Assembly (NCBI GenBank): GCA_965116685.1
Contig: OZ220707.1
Coordinates: 1,240,001 to 1,304,000, forward strand
DNA: 64,000 bases
Direction: 5' to 3'
Origin: Bin80 sp965116685
GTDB lineage: Bacteria; Bacteroidota; Rhodothermia; Rhodothermales; Bin80
Shown here: positions 18,425 through 27,579 of the stretch, piece after piece
How positions within the stretch are numbered: the first letter of the stretch is position 1
Layout: each line of letters begins with the position of its first letter
Program-made: the position numbers and the translations under genes
The notes under the pieces: generated by a model
What the model was told of the DNA's origin: nothing
Database searches by the model: none
The model's input: the letters and a program-made list of their open reading frames with translations, nothing else

Positions 18425-18441
18425 CTATTTCTGGCAAGCAC
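18408..18441. repeat. Perfect 34-bp palindrome
   Basis: The 17-base arm, centred on GAAATAG|CTATTTC, is followed immediately by its exact reverse complement with no spacer. The outer ends are GTGCTTGCC and GGCAAGCAC. Such zero-spacer palindromes are unstable and usually arise at fold-back or template-switch junctions or at the ends of some elements. It coincides with the truncation of the HNH gene fragment. From 18442 to 18660 the sequence is more GC-rich and shows only a small GTGCG/CGCAC hairpin (18566-18579), with no recognised gene. Confidence 0.8.
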
Positions 18442-18678
18442 CAGTTAAGCATCATGGGTAAGATACAGGGGCAGCCTGCATGTAATCATTGGGAGCCGCG
18501 GTGACTATTCAAATATATGGAAAATGGCGGGCGGGTACGATTGAGATGGCAGGTCGCCCCCGTGCGAGTACGCACCCCGGAGTGGAAGAACTCAAGCCGC
18601 ATACAACCGGACCGAGTGTAAAAGCCCGATGCGTATTATGATGATGGGGGAAAGTGTCCCAACAGCTTGAAAACAAAA

Positions 18679-18888
18679 ATGGGAACAGTAAAACAAGAAA
18701 AAATTATAACTTGGTTGCAGGGGGCATTACCTGACAAAGTCTTGATGGCATACGCCAAGCAGATAGGATTTAGATGCTCAGAATCTACTAAATTCCATTC
18801 TGCAGGGGAAGCCTTATTCGGTAAACCCTACCGCTATCCTGTGTTCTTGTCTGTTTTAGCATGTGAGTGCTTTAACTTAGAGAGGTAA
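18679..18888 (+). CDS. Small protein of unknown function, coupled to ariA
   Basis: 69 residues from ATG at 18679 (a TTG at 18667 would add four). It ends at 18888, one base before the ATG of the AriA-like gene, and the likely ribosome site AGAGG of ariA lies over its last codons. The sequence has an N-terminal helix (QEKIITWLQGALPDKVLMAY), a cysteine in FRCSES and a hydrophobic Cys-containing C-terminus. No family recognised. The tight coupling suggests it belongs to the same defence operon, as a regulator, antitoxin-like lid or leader peptide; all of these are guesses. It could also be the remnant 3' end of a larger gene. Confidence 0.5.
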   Translation: MGTVKQEKIITWLQGALPDKVLMAYAKQIGFRCSESTKFHSAGEALFGKPYRYPVFLSVLACECFNLER

Positions 18889-18889
18889 T

Positions 18890-20224
18890 ATGAATATTGA
18901 CCGTGTCCGTATTAAAGGCCTGTTCGATAATTTCGATCATGATCTCGCGTTTGGAACTGGAGAGCGAATAATGCTCATAACCGGTCCGAATGGCTTTGGC
19001 AAAACTACGACGCTGAATCTCATTAACATATTATTCAATCATGCGCTTAGTAGCCTTGTTCATGTGCCATTTCGAGAGATTGACGTTTCGTTTGACGACG
19101 GGACTCGTTTAGTTACCAAAAGATTTCCAGAGAGTAACCACCTCCATGGAGATAAACTCCCACTACAGTTAACCTATCATCAAGGTGGCGAGAGCGAATC
19201 CTTTATGCCTCTTAGAGCCTCAATTGAGCGAAAAGATATAAGAGTCCCCTTGTCTGCTATTGAGGATTTCATACCGGTACTTAATCAAGTGGGGTCTCGT
19301 GAATGGCTCAATATAGAGACGGGATCCACCCTTGACCTTGCAGATGTATTTGATGCTTACGGGGATTATTTCCCCCCCGAGTTCAGACCTGAATTGTCGT
19401 CGATCCCTGATTGGTTGGAAAACATAAGAAGATCCGTCAAGGTTCGCTTTGTTAACACTGAACGTTTGACCCGAGTCTCCCCCAAGCGTTGGAGACACGA
19501 CCGTTCAGTCAAATCAATACGCACCGTAAGCCACTACTCCAAAGAACTCGCCCGACTTATAGAGGACTCAATCGCTAGGTATGGGGCATTGTCCCAGGAA
19601 CTTGACCGTACCTTTCCTAATCGCTTAGTTGACAAGCATCAAAGGCCTAACGGTTCAGTTGAGAGTTTGAATGATGATCTTGACAAGATAGACCAAAGGC
19701 ACTCAGAACTTCAGAAAGCAGGCCTATTGGAAGGAGAACAACACCACTTCCAAATTCCCGACCTGGAACAGGTTGATGAAGCGAAGCGAGATGTGCTTGC
19801 CGTTTATGCCCAGGATGCGAAAGAAAAGCTTGCTGTCTTTGATGATCTGTATGAGAAAGTAAATGCCTTCACGAAAATTGCAAATTCCAGGTTTCTTCAT
19901 AAGCAGGTGACTGTAAGTTCGGAGGGACTGAGGGTCACTAGAAATAGTGATACTACTTTAGACTTGGAGAAACTTTCATCAGGAGAGCAACATGAACTAG
20001 TCATGCTGTATGAGTTGCTCTTTCGTACCTCAAGCAATTCTCTCATCCTTGTTGATGAGCCGGAGATTTCACTCCATGTCGCTTGGCAAAAGAAATGGGT
20101 GAGCGATCTAGAACAGGTAGCGAAACTCTCCAATTTTCGAGCAATTGCTGCAACCCATTCACCCGAAATAATTGGAGACAGATGGTCTCTGACAGTTGAA
20201 CTTCACGACCGAAATGATGCCTGA
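18890..20224 (+). CDS. ariA: AriA-like AAA ATPase (PARIS-type anti-phage system)
   Basis: 444 residues of the ABC/RecF-like AAA family (AAA_15/21). Walker A is GPNGFGKTTT (residues about 32-41), the ABC signature is LSSGEQ (about 361), Walker B is LILVDEPEIS (about 384-393), and the H-loop is AATHSPEI. The central part is helical and would form the coiled arm. Identity is supported by the partner: the next gene encodes a DUF4435 protein and overlaps by 29 bases. In PARIS, AriA senses phage-encoded triggers such as anti-restriction proteins and releases AriB, causing abortive infection. The start at 18890 has a good AGAGG ribosome site five bases upstream. Confidence 0.75.
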   Translation: MNIDRVRIKGLFDNFDHDLAFGTGERIMLITGPNGFGKTTTLNLINILFNHALSSLVHVPFREIDVSFDDGTRLVTKRFPESNHLHGDKLPLQLTYHQGGESESFMPLRASIERKDIRVPLSAIEDFIPVLNQVGSREWLNIETGSTLDLADVFDAYGDYFPPEFRPELSSIPDWLENIRRSVKVRFVNTERLTRVSPKRWRHDRSVKSIRTVSHYSKELARLIEDSIARYGALSQELDRTFPNRLVDKHQRPNGSVESLNDDLDKIDQRHSELQKAGLLEGEQHHFQIPDLEQVDEAKRDVLAVYAQDAKEKLAVFDDLYEKVNAFTKIANSRFLHKQVTVSSEGLRVTRNSDTTLDLEKLSSGEQHELVMLYELLFRTSSNSLILVDEPEISLHVAWQKKWVSDLEQVAKLSNFRAIAATHSPEIIGDRWSLTVELHDRNDA

Positions 20225-21083
20225 TGCATTATCGTTCGCCTCAAGAGCAAGCCAATGCAATCCGGCTGGAGCGCGCCAAGTCCATAAAGGATGTTTTCTG
20301 ATTGTAGAAGGTTGCAATGATCGATTGTTTTTTGAATATTTCGTAGACGACACTGCCTGCTCTATCATAGTTGCGAATGGGAAACCGAATGTCATCAATA
20401 TTATTACCATACTTGAAGCAGACCAATTTTCTGGAATAGTCGGTGTTGTGGATGCCGATCTAGATCACATTGAAGGCTATCAGTGGTTTAGTCATAACCT
20501 TATTGTTCTCGAAACGGTAGACCTAGAAGCTCTACTGATTCAATCCTCCGCACTTGATCGTATCCTAGTTGAACTGGGAAGCCGTAAGAAGATCTTTCAA
20601 TTTGATGGGGATGTCCAGGAAGTGCTAGTCATGGCGGCTGTGTGGATTGGATGTCTGCGCCTACATTCGAAACGGGCTCAGCTAGACCTAACCTTTGCGG
20701 GCCTCAAGTATGCAAGGTGCATCAACGACACATCGCTTTCCATTGATATTGAAGCTCTCGTTCGGGAAGTCATGAATCGTTCTCAGCGCCCTGACCTTTC
20801 GCATGTGGATATTGTGGCCAAGTTAAGATCAATTCATGGATCAATAGAAGATCCTTGGCTGACATGTTATGGAAAGGATATGGTTGAAGTTTTGTCATAC
20901 GGTTTGCGAAGAGTGCTGGGTACCAACAGTGCAAAAGAGGTAGATCCTGAAATTATAACAAAATCCCTCAGGATGGCATTCAGTTGGGACGACATGAACA
21001 GATCCACACTCAGCAAAAACCTTCGTGCATGGGCCGAGCAAAACTCGGGTTATTGGGTACTGAATTCTGCGAGGTCGTCCTGA
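20196..21083 (+). CDS. ariB: AriB-like DUF4435 protein (PARIS effector)
   Basis: 295 residues. The N-terminal half carries the DUF4435/TOPRIM-like core: FLIVEGCNDRLFFEYF (acidic Glu and Asp), then GIVGVVDADLDHIEG (paired aspartates) and LETVDLEALLI. The C-terminal half is helical. In characterised PARIS systems AriB is the toxic nuclease-like effector, reported to attack tRNA, and is held inactive by AriA. Starts at 20196 within ariA; ATG at 20214 is an alternative that shortens the overlap. Both acidic motifs look intact, so the effector is probably active. Confidence 0.75.
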   Translation: MNFTTEMMPDALSFASRASQCNPAGARQVHKGCFLIVEGCNDRLFFEYFVDDTACSIIVANGKPNVINIITILEADQFSGIVGVVDADLDHIEGYQWFSHNLIVLETVDLEALLIQSSALDRILVELGSRKKIFQFDGDVQEVLVMAAVWIGCLRLHSKRAQLDLTFAGLKYARCINDTSLSIDIEALVREVMNRSQRPDLSHVDIVAKLRSIHGSIEDPWLTCYGKDMVEVLSYGLRRVLGTNSAKEVDPEIITKSLRMAFSWDDMNRSTLSKNLRAWAEQNSGYWVLNSARSS

Positions 21084-21662
21084 AGTACCTGTTTTATTTC
21101 CAGGGAGCACTCCCTAACCCCGTCCTGTTCCTATAGCAACACAAGCCTCCCCAAAAGGGCATAACTTTTGCCGCTCAGTCCATAGTTCATATTATCATCA
21201 TCATTAGCCTGAATTCCCGTTACCTAATTGAGGGTGACCTAAAGATCATAGTCTTTTTTCTTCTGGTGTTCTGTCTCACGGGAATATGGGAGATTTGCCA
21301 CGGATACGAGCGTCGTGATCGTACAGGAACCTGGACGATCATCATGAAGGTTTGAAGGGTACACTGGATTCTGGTTGAACGTATGATTTTGAGGAGGAAG
21401 CTATATTTCGTGCAAACACTATCTAGTTGGGGTTACGTAGATCATCTTCATTCATATCGACTTCACCGCAGTTGGACGCTGTCTGAGCTTTGTGTACAAG
21501 AGAAACGTACATTATCTTGGATGGTCTGCATTAAAAACTGTAGGCTTTGACTTTCCAGTTTCACGGATGGGGACTCTCTTACCTGAAATCACCGCAATGA
21601 GTGATGAAACGTAAGAGTGAACATGAATACCATGGGGACTTATAGAATCCCCCTTCATTGCC
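21084..21662. other. Intergenic region, no gene seen
   Basis: 579 bases between the PARIS-type pair and aroA. I find no convincing reading frame on either strand and no tRNA-like or IS-like structure. A weak 5-bp hairpin (AGGGA/TCCCT, about 21102-21116) follows ariB and could contribute to termination, but it lacks a T run. The last hundred bases presumably hold the aroA promoter. Confidence 0.4.
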
Positions 21663-22943
21663 ATGATACAGACTATTTCTAATTCGATTCGTTTTGCAGG
21701 AACTGCAAAGCTTCCTGCAGATAAATCAATTGCCCATCGGGCTGCACTCTTTGCATCCATCGCGGATGGAGCTTCGACATTGCACAATTTCCCTGCAAGT
21801 GCTGATCCACAAAGCACTCTTTCCTGTCTTCGGCAGTTAGGGGTTCCAATTGAGACATCTCAGACCAACACCGTATTGATCAAAGGGGGCGGACGGGATG
21901 GATTTTGTGAGCCCGATGCTCCCATTGATTGTGGCAACTCCGGGACAACCATGCGCTTGCTCTCCGGAATGCTTGCTGGACAGCCCTTTAACAGTGAGTT
22001 GATCGGAGACTCCTCACTCAGCGCCCGTCCCATGAGACGGATTGCCGACCCTCTGCAAATGATGGGAGCCCATATCTCGCTCACCGATGGACATGCCCCG
22101 ATCAAAATACGACGCTGTGATGGCTTGAAAGGGATTGATTACCGGCTTCCCGTCGCCTCAGCACAGGTAAAATCCTGTGTCCTTCTTGCAGGACTATGGG
22201 CCAATGGGCGCACAACCGTGCTGGAGAACATCCCCTCACGTGACCACACGGAGCGAATGCTCGGTCTTCCCGTATCCCGCTCCATGCAAGTTTGCTCCAT
22301 CAATTCGGATGTGTCCCACCCTATTCCCAGTGGTACGATCACCTTGCCAGGTGATTTTTCTGCCGCTGCATTTATACTGGTCGCCACACTGATTGCCGGG
22401 ACTGGGCCGGTTCATTTGCCGAATGTTGGACTCAATCCAAGTCGAACAGGGTTGCTGGCCGTGCTGAAACAAATGGGGGCAAATATTCAAATCACCGAAC
22501 ACAAAACCTCTGAGGTGGAACCCATAGGCGACCTGACCGTGCAGCGAACTCCGCTGCACGGGGTTGTGATTAGAGGCCGTCAAATCCCAAATATCATTGA
22601 CGAAATCCCAATCATCGCCGTAGCCGGAGCATTCGCAAAAGGAACCACCATTCTACGCGATGCGACAGAGCTGCGCTACAAAGAGTGTGACCGGATTCAT
22701 GTCACCGTAACAAATCTCCGCAAATTAGGAGCAGAAATTGAAGAGTTTAAGGATGGATTTTCAATTACCGGAATGGTGCCCTTGCGGGGGGCTACGGTTT
22801 CCAGCTATGATGACCACCGGATCGCGATGGCAATGGGAGTAGCCGGCTTGGGAGCATATGGAACAACAACCATCCAAAATGCAGACGCCGCCTCTGTATC
22901 TTTCCCGGAATTCTGGGATACGATCGCCAAACTGCAAGAATGA
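21663..22943 (+). CDS. aroA: 3-phosphoshikimate 1-carboxyvinyltransferase (EPSP synthase)
   Basis: 426 residues, full length. Catalyses transfer of enolpyruvyl from PEP to shikimate-3-phosphate, sixth step of the shikimate pathway, in the cytoplasm. Motifs: LPADKSIAHRAALFAS (PEP and S3P-binding Lys/Ser/His/Arg), DCGNSGTTMRL, ARPMRRIADPL, SRDHTERML, the catalytic Asp in NIIDEIPIIAVA, ELRYKECDRI and SYDDHRIAMAM. All known active-site groups seem present, so the enzyme should be functional. It is convergent with the minus-strand MGMT-like gene. No other aromatic-pathway genes are near; its place next to a defence island suggests it is the chromosomal edge of the accessory region. Confidence 0.95.
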   Translation: MIQTISNSIRFAGTAKLPADKSIAHRAALFASIADGASTLHNFPASADPQSTLSCLRQLGVPIETSQTNTVLIKGGGRDGFCEPDAPIDCGNSGTTMRLLSGMLAGQPFNSELIGDSSLSARPMRRIADPLQMMGAHISLTDGHAPIKIRRCDGLKGIDYRLPVASAQVKSCVLLAGLWANGRTTVLENIPSRDHTERMLGLPVSRSMQVCSINSDVSHPIPSGTITLPGDFSAAAFILVATLIAGTGPVHLPNVGLNPSRTGLLAVLKQMGANIQITEHKTSEVEPIGDLTVQRTPLHGVVIRGRQIPNIIDEIPIIAVAGAFAKGTTILRDATELRYKECDRIHVTVTNLRKLGAEIEEFKDGFSITGMVPLRGATVSSYDDHRIAMAMGVAGLGAYGTTTIQNADAASVSFPEFWDTIAKLQE

Positions 22944-22991
22944 CGGAACTGCTGCCTGGTAGACATCACCGACAGATACAAGATCGCAGGA

Positions 22992-23318
22992 TTAATAGAA
23001 TTCGCTACCTGGGACCCATAGATGACGTGACATGATCACACAGCCTTCCTCATCAAAGGTGATCCCTTCCATGCGAAGCAACTGCTCCATCACATCGGGA
23101 TCCCCAAAATTCTTTGCTCCCGTCAATGCGCCATTGCGATTCACTACCCGGTGACACGGCAAATGGGACCCTTTGGCAGCTTTGAGCGCCCAACCGACGG
23201 TCCGGGCAGCACTTCTACTTCCAAGGTGTTCGGCAATATGCCCGTACGTAGTCACTTTTGAGCGTGGGATCTGGGCAACGGTATCCCAAACATTCTTGAA
23301 AAAATTACCCTTGTTCAT
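22992..23318 (-). CDS. MGMT-family alkyltransferase-like protein
   Basis: 108 residues, the size of a lone C-terminal MGMT domain. It keeps the winged-helix (VWDTVAQIPRSKVTTYGHIA), the arginine-finger-like SRSAARTVGWALKA and the active-site PCHRVVN. The acceptor cysteine is present, unlike ATL proteins, which have tryptophan in that position. It could therefore be an O6-alkylguanine methyltransferase of minimal size or a non-repair homologue. The start overlaps the end of the GWxTD gene by 14 bases on the same strand, so it is translationally coupled to that gene. Confidence 0.85.
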   Translation of the reverse strand: MNKGNFFKNVWDTVAQIPRSKVTTYGHIAEHLGSRSAARTVGWALKAAKGSHLPCHRVVNRNGALTGAKNFGDPDVMEQLLRMEGITFDEEGCVIMSRHLWVPGSEFY

Positions 23319-25083
23319 CGAACATCGTTAATGTGAGGCTCCTGGATACCTCACGACCCGATACCTGATCCTGAACGCTGACCGTGACGATAATTTCTCC
23401 CGCCCTTTGACCCAAATCCAGATAAACTTCGTCCGCTTCCATCCTGCTTTGCCCCTCAAACTCTACACTGGTAGAGGAGATGCGTCGGCCTTCTGAGGAA
23501 ACCTGATACGTCACCTTATAGGAGGTTTGGTCTCTCGACCCGTAAGTGAGATGGTAGATTTCAAACCCTAAACCAAACCGCATCTCCTCGTAGACCCACT
23601 GATGAGGCCAAGGGGCTAGTCGGTCGGTGTCTATGTTGTAGACGAGGGATTTTAAATCGCTCATCTCCAGAGTCATTCCACTAGCATCCAGTGCATACAG
23701 CGAATCAATGCGTCTGGATACTACCTGTAATCGCTCCCCGATGCCCTCGGAGGTGACCTCATATTGATCCCACTGGAGTGCTAAATGATAGAGCCCAGTA
23801 CTTTCATTTATCTCGATGGTCTGAACTGGGATGGTAACTGCCTCCGTAGCAGATGGCATCTCAACACGGATGGCATCCGTCATGGTTTCCAACGGTGTGT
23901 ACGCCGCATTCTCATGAGCTGCGAAGGTTTTGATGACATACTCCTCTTGTGCCGGATACCCAGGGACTGTGAAGCTGGTAGACTCGGGATGCCAGTAGAT
24001 CTCCGTTGTCGTCGTCCCGTCGGGCTTTAGAAATCTCGCATGCCGTACCCCCAACGCAAAGGTTGGCAAAACATTCAGAACCTCTGATGTACTTGAGGGA
24101 AGTAGGATCTCCCGCTGATAAGCAGCCTGCTGGTCTTGTGTTCGTGCATTCATGATAATATTCTGCGCAAAAATATTTGCCGGCTGCGACAATTCCTCTC
24201 CAAGTTCTTCAGGTTCGGGTCTCTCACCTTGCACCAGTTCCGCTCCTACAATGATCTTTGCATTCTCCAAGGGATCCCGGTTTCGCAATCGCCCCGTTTC
24301 CTCACGTTCAGATAACCATAGGTCAACATCATTGAATCTTGATCCAAAATGGTAGTGTTCCAGAGCCAGTTGCCGGTATACGGACCGCATAACAGCCAGT
24401 AACATTTTGGACTTCACCTGTCCTCGACCGCTATATCCCAAGCCCACCCGAAGCGAAGAGGGCAGTAAATCCGATGTATCGCCGACCCGATAGAAGCCAT
24501 CATTCTCTATAAACAGGAAGTATGCATCCCGATCAAGATCCAGGTACCTCCAGAATTCGTTGTCTGGAAAATCCCCCGAACTCACAGCAACACCGGGTTG
24601 ATAGATCGCGTCAATGAGTAGCGGATCATCAAAAGTAATCCGGCTAATCCGTTCAGGCTCCCCATAGCGAACATAGATTTCGCCGCGCTCATCGTATCCC
24701 TTCTGGCATGATGGACACCCGTAATTTTCGAGTGCATACTGCACCCGCCGGACATGCTCTACCATACGCTCGTTGACTTTAGAGGCAGGGAGCGGGTCCT
24801 GGCTTCTCCACCAGCCCAGAATAGCACTGCGTACACTCGGGGTGGTCTTGATCGTATCTGATGCCAAAACCGTTGGTAGAATTGATTCGGGTAGAAGTGG
24901 CATCAGCCTTCGCAATTCAAGCTCCAGTACCGGGTCACTTGCCGGATCTGTATCCTCAAATAACGACTCATACTCGGCTACGGATTGGGCAATGTCCTCC
25001 AGATCTAGTGGCTGAGCCCAAGCCCTCTGCCCCGCCAAGAAACAGAGTACAGAAAAAAACAGCATGTACGTCCTGCCAATCAT
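23305..25083 (-). CDS. GWxTD-domain secreted protein
   Basis: 592 residues with a type I signal peptide (hydrophobic core ending AWAQ). Residues about 88-160 show the GWxTD-domain framework: WWRSQDPLPASKVNERMVEHVRRV, then GYDERGEIYVRYGEPERI, with the name-giving GWxTD replaced by GYDER. The C-terminal half is beta-rich with regular strands (residues about 370-590). Function of this family is unknown; it occurs in Acidobacteria, Bacteroidota and Rhodothermota envelopes. Its neighbour 10 bases upstream is an FG-GAP/UnbV lipoprotein, suggesting a shared envelope role. Confidence 0.8.
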   Translation of the reverse strand: MIGRTYMLFFSVLCFLAGQRAWAQPLDLEDIAQSVAEYESLFEDTDPASDPVLELELRRLMPLLPESILPTVLASDTIKTTPSVRSAILGWWRSQDPLPASKVNERMVEHVRRVQYALENYGCPSCQKGYDERGEIYVRYGEPERISRITFDDPLLIDAIYQPGVAVSSGDFPDNEFWRYLDLDRDAYFLFIENDGFYRVGDTSDLLPSSLRVGLGYSGRGQVKSKMLLAVMRSVYRQLALEHYHFGSRFNDVDLWLSEREETGRLRNRDPLENAKIIVGAELVQGERPEPEELGEELSQPANIFAQNIIMNARTQDQQAAYQREILLPSSTSEVLNVLPTFALGVRHARFLKPDGTTTTEIYWHPESTSFTVPGYPAQEEYVIKTFAAHENAAYTPLETMTDAIRVEMPSATEAVTIPVQTIEINESTGLYHLALQWDQYEVTSEGIGERLQVVSRRIDSLYALDASGMTLEMSDLKSLVYNIDTDRLAPWPHQWVYEEMRFGLGFEIYHLTYGSRDQTSYKVTYQVSSEGRRISSTSVEFEGQSRMEADEVYLDLGQRAGEIIVTVSVQDQVSGREVSRSLTLTMFDEQG

Positions 25084-25092
25084 GGTACAGGG

Positions 25093-27246
25093 CTACGGAT
25101 CGGTTCCCCCTAACCGCACGGGCCTCAACGAGACTACTTCAAATTCGGATAATCCTTCACGGATTTGGACAAGTTGTCTCATTGGTACATTTCTCAATAT
25201 ATCAACACTTCCAGGAGCTGGCCACTCGACCTTAATCTGATTGATGGATATAGCCTTCCCGAGACCAATCTCCACACGCAGGGGAGAAGATCCAAAGCTT
25301 GCACCCGTGCCGACCACTCGGTGTAATGTATCTGCATCGGTCACAACTGAAATACGGGCCCCCATCCCACTATGATTCGAAGTAGCCCCTTCAAGGGATA
25401 GAATCACCCATTCATTGCCATGCCCAGGGTTTTCAAAAAGCGTATTCCTTGCCAGATCCCCCTCAAATGCTCCGCCCATGACCTGATATATATCTTGATC
25501 CCCATCATGATCTATATCTCCAAATGCTACCCCGTGTCCTTTCTGTAAATGCCCAAACCCGCCATGGGTTGTCACTTCCTCAAACCTGACCCCGTTAATA
25601 TTCCGAAACATCCGGTTGGGCATCAGTGCACGAAGGTTTGGATCTCCGGTTCCCACATAGAAATCGAGCCACCCATCGCCATCCAGATCTCCAAAGTTGC
25701 ATCCCATCGTGTACATGACCTTGTTCAGTCCGGTTTGTTCAGTCACATCTTCAAAAGTACCATCCCGCATGTTCCGATATAGCCGAGGCTTTTCGTCATT
25801 GCCGGGAACTCCCAGGAATTCGGCTGCCATGTCACCGGCGGCGGCGCGCCATCCAGAAACAAATAGATCCAGCCATCCATCCTGATCAAAATCCCAAAAC
25901 CATGCCGGAAAACTATCTATGGGCTCACGTACACCCGCAATATCGCTCACATCAATGAAGGTTTTGCCTTCCTGATTCTGGAAGAGCAGATTCGGTTCCC
26001 CGTATTGGCTAATAAACAGATCCGGCCAGCCATCATTATTGTAGTCTCCCCAGACCACTGCCTTCGTATATCCTATCCGTGCAAGTCCATAATCCATACC
26101 AACCTCTACGAATGTTCCGTCACCTTGATTCACAAACAACTCATTGAGATGGCGTCCGGCTTGAGGATTCGACTCATTCCCCACAAAAAGATCCAGATCT
26201 CCATCCCGATCAAAATCACTCCACGCGGCTGTCTGCGTTGGGTGACGGGAATAGATTCCTGCCTCTCTGGTCACATCTTCAAACCTTCCCTGTCCGTTAT
26301 TACGCAGGAGCGAATTCGGATGTCCTTCACCGAGCCAGGCTCCGCGCAAAACCAATACGTCCTGATCCCCATCATTATCATAGTCCGCATGCATCAGATT
26401 GAGTCCCCCGGTTAGACCAGTCAATCCTGCGGCTTCTGTACGCTCTTCAAATCCACCGTTCCTGTTATTTTCGAAGTATCGAAGCGGATCTCGTAATCCC
26501 CAGGAAGAAACCAGAAGATCCAACCATCCATCCCCGGACAGGTCTTCTAGGACCACCCCTCCCGACAACGCCATCACGTCCACTCCCAGGTGTGGGGCCA
26601 CGTCCGTGAATCTGCGGATGGTGGTCGTAGGTTGCCATGATTCCATTGGGATGCGCCACTTGGGATCAATCCCATCCGGGTAATTGCCCAGGGTCATATG
26701 AGCAAGGTTCAGCAGCCATAATGCATTCAGATCGGTGGAGTCCTGGCTAAGAATTTGTTCATACCAGTGGATGGCCATTTCGGATCCTCGCCGCCGGGTA
26801 TGAACACCTGCGGGATCAATCGGAAACAGACATCTGGCAGCCGTATGGTTGATGAGACAGTTTTCCTGCTCTCCGATACGGAGGTAGCTGAGTGCAAGGT
26901 AATCCATGACCGCCAACTGCCATGACGAATCGAATGCATTCGGAGATGCTTGCATGTTCTCCAGGATCCCCTCGAAGATCATCACTGACTCTTCGCTCTC
27001 CCCTGCATGCAGAAGCTCGGTTCCCAGTAATGCGTCATACTGGATCCGCTCAGAGGGGGCCGTAGGCGGTGTCACTTTTTTGAGTTCTGCTGCACGTGCC
27101 CGATTTGCATGCGCATTGCTGCGCGGATACTGATCCGTTTCATCTGCAATGACGGCCAGCTCTTCTGCCATTTGCACGGTGCTCTCAGGTACAGAAGATG
27201 TACATGACGCAAGTATTAATATGCAAAGCAGTAACCAACGAAACAT
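25093..27246 (-). CDS. Lipoprotein with TPR-like region, FG-GAP/VCBS repeats and ASPIC/UnbV domain
   Basis: About 717 residues from the ATG at 27246 (an ATG at 27276 adds ten residues and would overlap the gene upstream). A lipoprotein signal ends in ILASCTSS. Residues about 30-190 are helical and TPR-like. From about 215 to 610, FG-GAP/VCBS calcium-binding repeats recur (DLSGDGWLDLLV, DYDNDGDQDVLV, DFDRDGDLDLFV, DLDGDGWLDFYV). The C-terminus is an ASPIC/UnbV domain (GMGARISV ... GFGSSPLRVEIGLG-like region). The family is likely a surface beta-propeller for binding polysaccharide or protein. It lies just downstream of the broken FG-GAP gene 2 and upstream of GWxTD, so the three probably formed an operon. 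Confidence 0.85.
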   Translation of the reverse strand: MFRWLLLCILILASCTSSVPESTVQMAEELAVIADETDQYPRSNAHANRARAAELKKVTPPTAPSERIQYDALLGTELLHAGESEESVMIFEGILENMQASPNAFDSSWQLAVMDYLALSYLRIGEQENCLINHTAARCLFPIDPAGVHTRRRGSEMAIHWYEQILSQDSTDLNALWLLNLAHMTLGNYPDGIDPKWRIPMESWQPTTTIRRFTDVAPHLGVDVMALSGGVVLEDLSGDGWLDLLVSSWGLRDPLRYFENNRNGGFEERTEAAGLTGLTGGLNLMHADYDNDGDQDVLVLRGAWLGEGHPNSLLRNNGQGRFEDVTREAGIYSRHPTQTAAWSDFDRDGDLDLFVGNESNPQAGRHLNELFVNQGDGTFVEVGMDYGLARIGYTKAVVWGDYNNDGWPDLFISQYGEPNLLFQNQEGKTFIDVSDIAGVREPIDSFPAWFWDFDQDGWLDLFVSGWRAAAGDMAAEFLGVPGNDEKPRLYRNMRDGTFEDVTEQTGLNKVMYTMGCNFGDLDGDGWLDFYVGTGDPNLRALMPNRMFRNINGVRFEEVTTHGGFGHLQKGHGVAFGDIDHDGDQDIYQVMGGAFEGDLARNTLFENPGHGNEWVILSLEGATSNHSGMGARISVVTDADTLHRVVGTGASFGSSPLRVEIGLGKAISINQIKVEWPAPGSVDILRNVPMRQLVQIREGLSEFEVVSLRPVRLGGTDP

Positions 27247-27579
27247 TCGATTATTTTTTGAGAGTGAGCACTCCATCTTTTCCTTCCAGGTTCATCATAA
27301 TTGGCTCCTGGTTCGGCCAAGTGACTTCAACGGCAGTAGCCAAGCTGTCTCGTATACCTAAGGTAGCTGATTGAGAATTTTGTGACCAGTAGCCGGTTCC
27401 CGCGGTTACAATGCGAGCGGGGCCGTGGGTGCCATCTGAATACACTACGCGAAGAACAACTCCAACCGCATCTGCGGGGCTGTCAAACTGAATATAAATT
27501 TGGGGCTTCCCCTTTTTAAGTGGGTTTGGAATCAGAATATAAGATCAACGACAATGAGATCGGAGGGGATGCCCCAAAT

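Noticed and set aside
18566..18579. GTGCG/CGCAC hairpin suggestive of a group II intron 5' end or small RNA
   Set aside because: Five-base stem only, with no domain V or other intron parts nearby.
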